DNA of 19,545 bases from an uncultured Chloroflexota bacterium (GTDB lineage Bacteria; Chloroflexota; Chloroflexia; Thermomicrobiales; UBA6265). The DNA lies in NCBI GenBank assembly GCA_937901745.1, contig CALGSZ010000104.1, forward strand, positions 1 to 19,545. Direction: 5' to 3'. Positions 13,165 through 19,545 of the stretch are shown one piece after another (positions within the stretch are counted from its first letter, which is position 1; every line of letters starts with the position of its first letter). Position numbers and translations under genes: made by a program. Under the pieces are notes generated by a model. It did no database searches. It was not told the DNA's origin and worked only from the letters and a program-made list of their open reading frames with translations.

Positions 13165-14694
13165 CTACCCTACCCCGAGCTGCCGTGGCCGATACTGCAG
13201 GGCCTCGGCGATGTGCTCCGGCCGCACCTGCTCCACGCCAGCGAGATCAGCAATCGTTCGCGCCAGCTTCAGCACCCGGTGATAGGCCCGCGCGGACAGC
13301 TGCAGCTGCCGCACCGCCGCCTTCATCATCTCTTCACCGACCGCGTCCAGCACCACGTACTCGGCAAGCTCGCGTGGCCCCATATCGGCGTTCGTCACCA
13401 AGCCCGTCCCCGCGAATCGCTCCGCTTGGATCGCCCGCGCCGCCTCCACCCGCGCTCGCACCGCCGCGGAGGACTCGCCCGGACGGCGGTCGGCCAGCTG
13501 CTCATAGGCGATGCGCGGCACCTCGACATGGATGTCGATCCGATCCAGCAGCGGCCCGCTGATCTTTTTCTGATATCGCGCGATAGCAGCTGGCGCGCAG
13601 CGGCACTCACGCGCCGGATCGCCGAAATAGCCGCACGGGCAAGGGTTCATCGCGGCAACGAGCGCGAAATTGGCTGGGAAGGTCACCGTTCCAGTGGCGC
13701 GGCCGATCGTGACCTGGCGGTCCTCGAGTGGCTGCCGCAGCATCTCCAGCGTCGCCGCCGGGAACTCCGGCAATTCGTCGAGAAAGAGCACGCCCCTGTG
13801 AGCCAAGCTCACCTCGCCCGGCCGTGGCCACGAGCCGCCGCCTATCAAGCCGACGCTGCTGGTTCCGTGGTGCGGAGCGCGGAACGGACGGTCGCGGATG
13901 AGTGGCGTGTCTGGCGGGAGCAAGCCGCGCACGCTGTAGATCTTCGTGACCTCCAGCGCTTCTTGGATGCTCATCGGCGGCAGGATCGTCGGCAGAGCCC
14001 GCGCAAGCATCGTCTTGCCCGAACCTGGCGGTCCGCTCATCAGAACGTTGTGCGCCCCCGCGGCCGCGACCTCGAGTCCGCGCTTGACGTGCTCTTGCCC
14101 GCGAATCTCCGCGAAATCAATGCGCGCGGTCCGCTCTCCGGCGACTTCATCAGCATCCGCGCGGTAGGGCTCGATCGGCGCGTCACCGGTGAGATGGTTG
14201 ACGAGGTCGGCGAGCGTGCGCACCGGATAGATCTCGATGCCGCCGATCAACGCCGCTTCCTTCGCGTCGTCGTATGGGACGAAGGCGCGGCGCATCTCCT
14301 TCTGCGCGGCATGGGAGACCATCGCGATAATCCCCGGCGTATGCCGGAGCACGCCGTCCAGTGAAAGCTCACCGACGATCAGCGCATCCGAGAGGTCGGC
14401 CTCGAGCTGCCCTGAAGCCAAGAGGATGCCGATTGCAATCGGGAGATCGTAGGTCGGGCCGGCCTTCTTGATATCGGCCGGCGCCAGGTTGATCGTCACC
14501 TTTCCAAACGGGATGCGGCCACCACTGTTGCGAATGGCTGCCCGCACCCGCTCCCGGCTCTCCTGCACCGCTGTGTCCGGCAAACCGACGATCACGATGC
14601 CCGGCTGACCGTGCGGACTGCCGGCGTCAACCTCTACCTCAACCAGTACCCCATCCAGCCCGACAACGGCGCAACTGTAGACCTTCGCCAGCAT
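13165..14694 (-). CDS. comM: YifB/ComM family Mg-chelatase-like AAA+ ATPase
   Basis: 509 aa, full length. The N-terminal Lon-protease-like fold domain spans 1-170 (AKVYSCAVVGLDGVLVEVEVD, GLPDTAVQESRERVRAA). The AAA+ domain has Walker A GPPGSGKT (221-228), Walker B VLFLDELPEF (302-311), the zinc-finger-like NPCPCGYFGDP...CRC (350-366), and GPLLDRIDIHVEVP (380-393). The C-terminal Mg_chelatase_C domain ends with LARTIADLAG...HIAEALQYRP. In naturally competent bacteria ComM is a hexameric helicase for branch migration during transformation; in others it may serve recombination. GGATAGGAG abuts the ATG at 14694. A 20-bp inverted repeat overlaps this leader. Confidence 0.95.
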   Translation of the reverse strand: MLAKVYSCAVVGLDGVLVEVEVDAGSPHGQPGIVIVGLPDTAVQESRERVRAAIRNSGGRIPFGKVTINLAPADIKKAGPTYDLPIAIGILLASGQLEADLSDALIVGELSLDGVLRHTPGIIAMVSHAAQKEMRRAFVPYDDAKEAALIGGIEIYPVRTLADLVNHLTGDAPIEPYRADADEVAGERTARIDFAEIRGQEHVKRGLEVAAAGAHNVLMSGPPGSGKTMLARALPTILPPMSIQEALEVTKIYSVRGLLPPDTPLIRDRPFRAPHHGTSSVGLIGGGSWPRPGEVSLAHRGVLFLDELPEFPAATLEMLRQPLEDRQVTIGRATGTVTFPANFALVAAMNPCPCGYFGDPARECRCAPAAIARYQKKISGPLLDRIDIHVEVPRIAYEQLADRRPGESSAAVRARVEAARAIQAERFAGTGLVTNADMGPRELAEYVVLDAVGEEMMKAAVRQLQLSARAYHRVLKLARTIADLAGVEQVRPEHIAEALQYRPRQLGVG

Positions 14695-14696
14695 CT

Positions 14697-14776
14697 CCTA
14701 TCCCCGTTCTGTCCCCGTCGATTTCGCCTATTATCGCAGGCATTCGCGCAGATTTAGGGGACAGAATCGGGATAGG
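14697..14776. repeat. 20-bp imperfect inverted repeat in the comM leader
   Basis: Arms at 14697-14716 and 14757-14776 match at 18 of 20 positions in inverted orientation, with 40 bp between. The arm contains GGGGACAGAAT, a core often met in REP-like elements near RAYT (Y1) transposases. The left arm includes the ribosome binding site of comM, so an RNA hairpin here could hide it. Whether it is a mobile remnant or a regulator cannot be told from one copy. Confidence 0.55.
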
Positions 14777-14826
14777 AAGGCTTCAGTCTCGGGCAGCTTC
14801 GCCAGCTGACGTCTTGCTCGAGTCGC

Positions 14827-15009
14827 TTACTGCCACTCAGCGTCTTCCCAGGTTGGCTCTGCCTCGAAAGCCATCGCCACGGGGATTGTCACGGGCATTG
14901 TCGTCAGCGACGCGGGCTCAGGCCGAGTCAGGGCAACGAGTACAACTACCGCCGGAGCATCGTCAGATTCGATAACTTGAACATTGGACATTTGCAGAGT
15001 AGCGACCAT
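14827..15009 (-). CDS. Small hypothetical protein, 60 aa
   Basis: A 60-codon frame with a good ribosome binding site (AAAGGGAG, 7 bp from the ATG at 15009). The protein has no Cys, no Lys and no clear membrane helix; it is rich in Val, Ala and Thr and ends in an acidic WEDAEW motif. The C-terminal part TMPVTIPVAMAFEAEPTWEDAEWQ looks compositionally ordinary. No family is recognised. A short secreted or regulatory peptide cannot be ruled out. It is encoded upstream of comM on the same strand. Confidence 0.45.
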   Translation of the reverse strand: MVATLQMSNVQVIESDDAPAVVVLVALTRPEPASLTTMPVTIPVAMAFEAEPTWEDAEWQ

Positions 15010-15258
15010 CAAGGCACTCCCTTTCTTCTCGCTTACGACGAGAACCTCAAGGACAACGCGGCTATCATCTGGTTCGGCGAGAAATGTGTATATCCGTAAT
15101 ACGACGTAAACCAGAGTGCCGATTGGCCCTAGCCGGAGCAGCCCCTACCGTATTAGACGTAGCGGGAACGCTGTCCAACGTAGCGAGGAATGCTCCCGCT
15201 TCGCTCTGGCCGCGCTTGGCAGCCTACTGAAGCAGGTTCAACGGGCAGGGGAAGCGCC

Positions 15259-15290
15259 GGAGCCGCCAGGCTTCTATGCCCGACGGCTCC
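15259..15290 (-). terminator. Hairpin at the end of the sugar ABC/GH130 operon
   Basis: On the minus strand GGAGCCG pairs with CGGCTCC (15284-15290 with 15259-15265), with an inner GGC/GCC pair. It starts 16 bp after the GH130 stop codon. It lacks a T-run, so it may be a rho-dependent end or a 3'-stabilising hairpin. The region 15013-15258 shows no gene. Confidence 0.45.
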
Positions 15291-15305
15291 AGGCGAGGAT
15301 CGGCA

Positions 15306-16184
15306 TTAGCCGCGTTCCGCAAAATCGAGCAGCGCTGCCTTTGGCGCGGTGGCCGCGGCGATGACCTTGTCCGCGCCGCCGTAGTAGACGACGTACTGGT
15401 CGCCGATCTCGGCCGTACCGCAGGTGAAGACGACGTTCGGGACGTCACCCTCCAGCTCCCACGGCTCCTCCGGCTCGAGGATCGGCTCCTTGGGCCAGCC
15501 GATGATCTTGGACGGGTCCTCCAGGTCGAGCAAGACGGCTCCCAGGCGATAGACGCGATCCTCGCTCACGCCGTGGTAGATGCAGAGCCAGCCGCGATCG
15601 GTCTTGAGCGGTGGACCGCCAGCGCCAAGCTTGAGGCTGTCCCAATTGCCTGGCCGCGGCTCGATGATCTTCTGATAATCGCCCCAGTGGACGAGATCAT
15701 CCGAGTAGGCAAGCCAGATTGCCGGCGGGATGCGGTGGAACATTACGTAGCGCCCGCCGACTTTCTCCGGGAAGATCGCGGCGTCCTTGTTGTCCGGCCC
15801 CGGGAGGACGATGCCGTGCCGCTCCCATGTGAAGAAGTTCGCGGTTGACGCCATCGCCACTTGGATGCCCTGCGGGGACCAGGCGGTGTAGACCATGTAC
15901 CAGCGGTCGCCGAGACGCGTCAGGCGCGGGTCCTCAACGCCCCAGGTCTCGGTCTCGTCGGCGGGCTCGAAGACCGGCCGGTCAAGCCGGGCGAAGTTGA
16001 AGCCATCGGTACTGACGGCGAAGCCAAGCCGGGAGACGTTGTTCTCCAACCCCTGCGCCCGGTAGATGAGGACGACCGCGCCGTCCATCTGCGCGACGCC
16101 GCAGTTGAAGACGGTGCGCGCCTCCCACGGGTGGTCGGGGATCGGCGCTAGTATCGGATTGCCCGCGTACCTCTGAAGCTTCAT
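15306..16184 (-). CDS. GH130 family glycoside phosphorylase/hydrolase-like enzyme
   Basis: 292 aa five-bladed beta-propeller enzyme, family GH130, whose known members mostly phosphorolyse beta-1,4- or beta-1,2-mannosides (mannosylglucose, mannobiose, mannosyl-GlcNAc) to mannose-1-phosphate; a few hydrolyse. Seen: N-terminal YAGNPIL; YRAQG (41-45); GVEDPRL (82-88); NKDAAIFPEK (132-141), with the family's candidate catalytic Asp at D134; LGAGGPPLKT and YHGV further on. It is cytosolic, with no signal peptide. The ATG at 16184 follows GTGGAG by about 5 bp; a GTG at 16190 is the alternative. It lies 13 bp after the permease gene, so substrate and transporter are probably linked. The exact sugar is inferred. 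Confidence 0.9.
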   Translation of the reverse strand: MKLQRYAGNPILAPIPDHPWEARTVFNCGVAQMDGAVVLIYRAQGLENNVSRLGFAVSTDGFNFARLDRPVFEPADETETWGVEDPRLTRLGDRWYMVYTAWSPQGIQVAMASTANFFTWERHGIVLPGPDNKDAAIFPEKVGGRYVMFHRIPPAIWLAYSDDLVHWGDYQKIIEPRPGNWDSLKLGAGGPPLKTDRGWLCIYHGVSEDRVYRLGAVLLDLEDPSKIIGWPKEPILEPEEPWELEGDVPNVVFTCGTAEIGDQYVVYYGGADKVIAAATAPKAALLDFAERG

Positions 16185-16197
16185 GCACACTCCACTG

Positions 16198-17097
16198 TTA
16201 ACCCTTGACGCCGCCGACGACGATCCCCTCGATGAAGTAGCGCTGCGCGACGAAGAAGAGAGCCAGGATCGGCGCGGCCATCATCGTCGACATCGCCATC
16301 ATGTAGTGCCACTTCGGCGCCTCCTTGGAGAGGGTCTCGCCGAAGAACTGCAAGCCGAGAATCATCGGGTACTTCTCGAGGGTGTTCAGGTAGATCAACG
16401 GCCCCTCGAAGTTGTTCCAGTTCGCTTGGAAACTGAGCACAGCGATCGCGAGAAGGGCGGGCTTGACCAGCGGCAGCATGATCTGCCAGTAGACCTGGAA
16501 GGTGTTCGCGCCGTCCAGAATTGCTGCCTCTTCGATCTCGCGCGGGATCGTCATGAAGAACTGGCGCAGCAAGAAGACGAATGAGGGTCCCCAGACGAAC
16601 CAGGCGCCGACGGTCAGCGGGGAGAAGGTGTCGATCCGCCCGAGCTCCCGCCACATCACGAACTTCGGGATGATCGTCAGGATGCCGGGGAGCATCATCG
16701 TCGAAAGCAGCAGGATAAAGAGCGTGTTGCGCAGCGGGAAGCGATAGCGGGCAAAGCCGTAGGCGACGATCGAGGCGGTGAAGATCTCGGCCACCATCGC
16801 CAGGGTCGTGATGAAGAGCGTGTTGATCAGGAACCGGCCGAAGGGCAGCACGCGCCATGCCTCGACGTAGTTTGACCAGCGCGGCGGGCGAGGGATCCAC
16901 TCCGGCGGGTACAGAAAGAGGCTCTGCTCCGCCTTGAGCGAGGTGGAAATCATCCACGCGAACGGGACGAAAACGATGAGCGCGCCGGCGATGAGCAGGA
17001 GGTACGTGAGCATGCGCAGCGCGATCTCGCCCGCGCGACTCCGGCCCACGACGGTGGGAGCCACAACCGCTGGTTGGACTTGTTCGACTGTTGCCAT
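16198..17097 (-). CDS. Carbohydrate ABC transporter permease, MalG-like (second permease)
   Basis: 299 aa with six membrane helices (about 30-52, 92-113, 123-141, 158-180, 211-224 and 268-286). The EAA loop EEAAILDGANTFQVYWQIMLPLVKP (189-213) is the docking site for the ATPase. Together with the permease upstream it forms the membrane channel of a CUT1-type sugar importer. Ribosome binding site GGAGGAG lies 4 bp before the ATG. It starts 14 bp after the first permease gene. No ATP-binding subunit is encoded nearby; CUT1 systems often share an MsmK/MalK-type ATPase encoded elsewhere. Confidence 0.93.
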   Translation of the reverse strand: MATVEQVQPAVVAPTVVGRSRAGEIALRMLTYLLLIAGALIVFVPFAWMISTSLKAEQSLFLYPPEWIPRPPRWSNYVEAWRVLPFGRFLINTLFITTLAMVAEIFTASIVAYGFARYRFPLRNTLFILLLSTMMLPGILTIIPKFVMWRELGRIDTFSPLTVGAWFVWGPSFVFLLRQFFMTIPREIEEAAILDGANTFQVYWQIMLPLVKPALLAIAVLSFQANWNNFEGPLIYLNTLEKYPMILGLQFFGETLSKEAPKWHYMMAMSTMMAAPILALFFVAQRYFIEGIVVGGVKG

Positions 17098-17111
17098 CGC
17101 GCTCCTCCGCC

Positions 17112-18104
17112 CTAACCGGCTCGCTCGCCTTCGTAGTAGACCCAGGCGGGTGAAGACTTGAAAACCAGCAGCGTGAAGAGAAGGATGATGACGAGCGCCA
17201 CCCAGCCGAGCGCCGCCGCGTAGCCCATCCCGTTTAGCCGACCGAACGCCTGCTCGTAGATGTAGACGTTGATGAACGTCCCGACGCGGCGCGAGTGATC
17301 AACGAAGAAGGCGACGGTGAACGCCTGGAAAGACCCGATGATCCCCATGATCAGGACATAGAAGAGGCTCGGGCTGAGCATCGGCAGGGTGATCGTCAGG
17401 TAGCGCTTGACCCGCCCGGCGCCGTCCAGGATCGCCGCCTCGTAAAGATCGCGCGGAATGTTTTTCAGGCCGGCCAGGAGGATGATCGTGTTGGCGCCGA
17501 AGACGCCCCACATCCCCATGATGATGTAGCCGGGCAGGATGAGCCGTGGCTCGGTGAACCACGACGGCGCCTCGATATCCAAGAGGTTGTAAATGGGTCG
17601 AAGAATGAAGTTGATTAGCCCGCTGCGCGCGAAAAGCCAGCGCCAGAGAAGGGCTGTCGCCGCCGCCGGCAAGACGGCCGGCAGGTAGTAGACCGTCCTC
17701 CAGAATCCCAAGCCCCGGACGTTCTGGTTCAGCAGCGTCGCGGTGAACAGCGCGCCGAGCAGCCCGAGCGGGACGTTGAAGAGGGAGTAGAGGAAGGTGA
17801 AGCGAATCACCGGCCAAAAGTTCGGGTCGTCCCGGAACATCCGGACATAGTTGTCCAGGCCGATGAAGCGCGGCGAGCGCAGCGGGCCATACTCAGTCAG
17901 GCTGAAATAGAAGGAGGCGATGAACGGGCCCAGATTCCAGATCAGGAAGCCGAGCAGCCAAGGCAAGATCAAGGCGTACCCCGTCGCTGCCTCCCGGTTG
18001 ACGCCCAGCCATCGCAACACTTTGTTGAGGACGACCATCGAAACGATGATGGCCGTCCCCGCGATGGCGTAATCGACGAGCGTCAGGGTGTACCAGCCGA
18101 CCAT
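17112..18104 (-). CDS. Carbohydrate ABC transporter permease, MalF-like (first permease)
   Basis: 330 aa. An extra N-terminal helix (about 11-28) precedes the six-helix core starting at about 42 (TGYALILPWLLGFLIWNLGPFIASFYFS). EAA loop YEAAILDGAGRVKRYLTITLPMLSP at 221-245. It pairs with the MalG-like permease just downstream. AGGAGG sits 7 bp before the ATG at 18104. It lies 39 bp after the end of the sugar-binding-protein gene. It appears intact, in contrast to that upstream gene. Confidence 0.93.
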   Translation of the reverse strand: MVGWYTLTLVDYAIAGTAIIVSMVVLNKVLRWLGVNREAATGYALILPWLLGFLIWNLGPFIASFYFSLTEYGPLRSPRFIGLDNYVRMFRDDPNFWPVIRFTFLYSLFNVPLGLLGALFTATLLNQNVRGLGFWRTVYYLPAVLPAAATALLWRWLFARSGLINFILRPIYNLLDIEAPSWFTEPRLILPGYIIMGMWGVFGANTIILLAGLKNIPRDLYEAAILDGAGRVKRYLTITLPMLSPSLFYVLIMGIIGSFQAFTVAFFVDHSRRVGTFINVYIYEQAFGRLNGMGYAAALGWVALVIILLFTLLVFKSSPAWVYYEGERAG

Positions 18105-18143
18105 GCGGCTTCCTCCTGATTCGCTCCGCTCGGCTCCTTTGTC

Positions 18144-19085
18144 CTAAGGCAGCAGCTCCTCGAGCTTGGGGCGAACGGACTGGGCCAGTTCCTGCGCCGT
18201 TCCCTCGCCGTGGTAGAGCGGATCCTGGAACTCGTTCCAGAAGATCTCGTCCCACTCCTGGTGGCGCGGGATGATGTTGAAGGACCGCATGTCCGGCATC
18301 GCCTTGATGATGGTCGGCGCCGACTCCTGCTTGTCCGGCACACTTGCGGTGATCGTTTCTTCGTTGGCTAGCGACTGGCGCGGCGCGACCACTTTCCAGT
18401 GATGGATCCCCTCGGTCAGCGCGACGAGCGCGTCGTAGGCCGCGTCCGCGTTCTCCGTCCCCGCGTAGATAACGGTCGAGGCGGTCCAAGCGAAGGTCGT
18501 GCGGCTCTGCGGCCCCTTGGGGACGAGCGCGACCTTCATGCGGGCGTTGGCCGGATCCTTCTTGTGGGCGTAGTCGAGATCGTCCGCGGCGCCGCCGAAG
18601 AACATGGCCACCTTGCCAGCCTTGGCCATCTCGCCGAAGCCCTGTTCCTGGAGCGTCGCCTCGGACGGCGCGTACTCCTCATTGAAGATGATGCTGGCGT
18701 AGAACTCCGCGGCCTGGATCGCCTCCGGGCTGTCGACCGGGCAGGAAGAGAGGTCCTGCGTAATCACCTCGCCACCGGCCTGCCAAATGAACATCTGGAC
18801 CGGGGGCCAGCCGTTGAAGGCGGTGCCATAGATCCCCTTCGACGGATCGGTCAGCTGCGCCGCGACCTCCTGGAAGCGCTGCCAATCCCAGGTGTCGTCC
18901 GGCTCGGGAATGCCAGCGGCCGCGAAGAGGTCCGGGTTGTAGTAGAGAAGGACCGGCTGGCTGATCCACGGCAAACCGTAGGTGCGCTCTTGGTACTGCG
19001 CCGTGCGGAGGATCGGCTCGAAGTAGTCCGAAAGATTGGCGGCCGGCCGCGAATCACCCTCTAGGCGATCCGTGATGTCGAGCAA
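18144..19085 (-). pseudogene. Sugar ABC transporter solute-binding protein, C-terminal part after an amber codon
   Basis: Residues following a TAG codon (19092-19094) in the same frame as the upstream part: the full protein would read ...YIAGYAD-amber-GALLDITDRLEGD. This part of about 313 codons contains the rest of an extracellular binding protein family 1: RTYGLPWISQPVLLYYNPDLFAAAGI, TWDWQRFQEVAAQLTDPSKGIYGTA, GKVAMFFGGAADDLDY. It ends in the stop at 18144. Apart from the amber the frame is uninterrupted and well conserved, so the lesion is recent, recoded, or a sequence error. A TTG in this frame at 19085 has only a weak upstream TAGGGCG, and a product starting there would lack a signal peptide. 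Confidence 0.85.
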
Positions 19086-19091
19086 GGCGCC

Positions 19092-19470
19092 CTAATCGGC
19101 ATAGCCGGCGATGTACTCCTGCGAGAGCCAGAAGAGATCGGCAGCCGTGCCGCCGGCGATCGTCGTCTGCAGCTTGACGTAGTAGTCAGCTGGCGTCGGC
19201 TCGGAGACGATCTCGAAGTTCGTCGCCTCTTGGTTGACCTTGTCGATCACGCCTTGAAGCTCGTTGGCCTCGTCGGCACCGGCCCAGGTCGCCAGGCGGA
19301 TCCTCGTCTTGCTTTGTGCCCGTGCCGGCGCCGGCGCGGCAGCAAGCGCGGTCGCTAACGCGGAACCTGTCACTCCGAGCGCCGCGGCCCGGCGGAGTAC
19401 CGAGCGGCGACTCAACTTGAGACGTTGGACTTCATCGAGAAGCTGAGCGAGCTTCGGGTCGTGCCCCCAT
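19092..19470 (-). pseudogene. Sugar ABC transporter solute-binding protein, N-terminal part with Tat signal
   Basis: The N-terminal part contains a twin-arginine signal (LSRRSVLRRAAALGVTGSALA), a likely cleavage after ARA, and mature KTRIRLATWAGADE typical of sugar-binding proteins. It ends at an in-frame TAG. The perfect Shine-Dalgarno AGGAGGT (19476-19482) sits 5 bp before an ATG at 19470, but that ATG is one base out of frame. Removing one G from the G5 run at 19464-19468 would give MGHDPKLAQLLDEVQ in frame with the signal peptide. In the sequence as given, in-frame starts exist only as GTG at 19475 (too near the Shine-Dalgarno), 19494 or 19511, and the frame is open to the window edge. 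Confidence 0.8.
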
Positions 19471-19475
19471 TGCAC

Positions 19476-19482
19476 ACCTCCT
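19476..19482 (-). promoter_or_regulatory. Shine-Dalgarno of the sugar-binding-protein gene
   Basis: AGGAGGT read on the minus strand, 5 bp before the ATG at 19470. It decides that 19470 was the original start even though that ATG is out of frame with the protein in the sequence as given. As given, the ATG opens only a 12-codon frame ending in TGA at 19432. Confidence 0.7.
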
Positions 19483-19545
19483 CGTCGCTGTGGCACTCGC
19501 GTCTCGGCCACGTAGCCGAGAACGATCTGCGTACCGGTCCGGGAA

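Noticed and set aside
13072..14364. 430-codon open frame on the plus strand
   Set aside because: Antisense shadow of the intact YifB/ComM gene; the translation is Arg/His-rich with no motif.

Overview
The window is high-GC bacterial DNA. The best-fitting source is a thermophilic Chloroflexota of the Thermomicrobia/Sphaerobacter type. That placement is an inference from the gene set (split b6-type cytochrome complex, Tat-exported sugar-binding protein with GH130 enzyme, VanW-family protein, cyclodeaminase-like protein) and was not tested by a search.

Layout. (1) 1-388 carries no gene on either strand. On the minus strand it holds three ~100-bp modules, each with a sigma70-type promoter, a 13-bp near-palindrome exactly 7 bp past the -10 box, and a strong hairpin, all pointing at whatever lies left of the window. 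(2) 389-2641 (-) is a large membrane-anchored VanW protein. (3) 2857-3399 (+) holds RidA and tRNA-Val(CAC). (4) 3717-7661 (+) is a respiratory operon: cytochrome b (b6-like half), subunit IV-like half, Rieske protein, a c-type cytochrome fused to two tandem cupredoxin domains, and a small one-helix membrane protein, closed by a terminator at 7712. (5) 7813-11259 (+) is a string of mostly independent small genes: zinc-ribbon hypothetical, URO-D-like protein, DUF1801, DUF192 and cyclodeaminase family. (6) 11290-15009 (-) holds a patatin remnant, a membrane pentapeptide-repeat protein, a YifB/ComM ATPase and a 60-aa hypothetical. (7) 15306 to the right edge (-) is a carbohydrate ABC-transporter operon (binding protein, two permeases) ending with a GH130 glycoside phosphorylase/hydrolase-like enzyme.

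How the parts work together. The operon at 3717-7661 looks like a complete quinol-oxidising cytochrome bc/b6f-like complex. The heme-c plus two-copper fusion would be its electron acceptor or carrier toward a terminal oxidase. The operon at the right end would import an oligosaccharide, plausibly a beta-mannoside, and cleave it inside the cell with the GH130 enzyme. Its binding-protein gene carries two apparent lesions: an in-frame amber codon, and a start region where a perfect Shine-Dalgarno/ATG is out of frame by one base next to a G5 run. It is therefore either decaying, recoded or mis-sequenced.

The most interesting items are the three phased promoter-palindrome-hairpin modules at the left edge, the cytochrome c-dicupredoxin fusion with near-identical DNA in its two copper-site segments, and the doubly damaged sugar-binding-protein gene.
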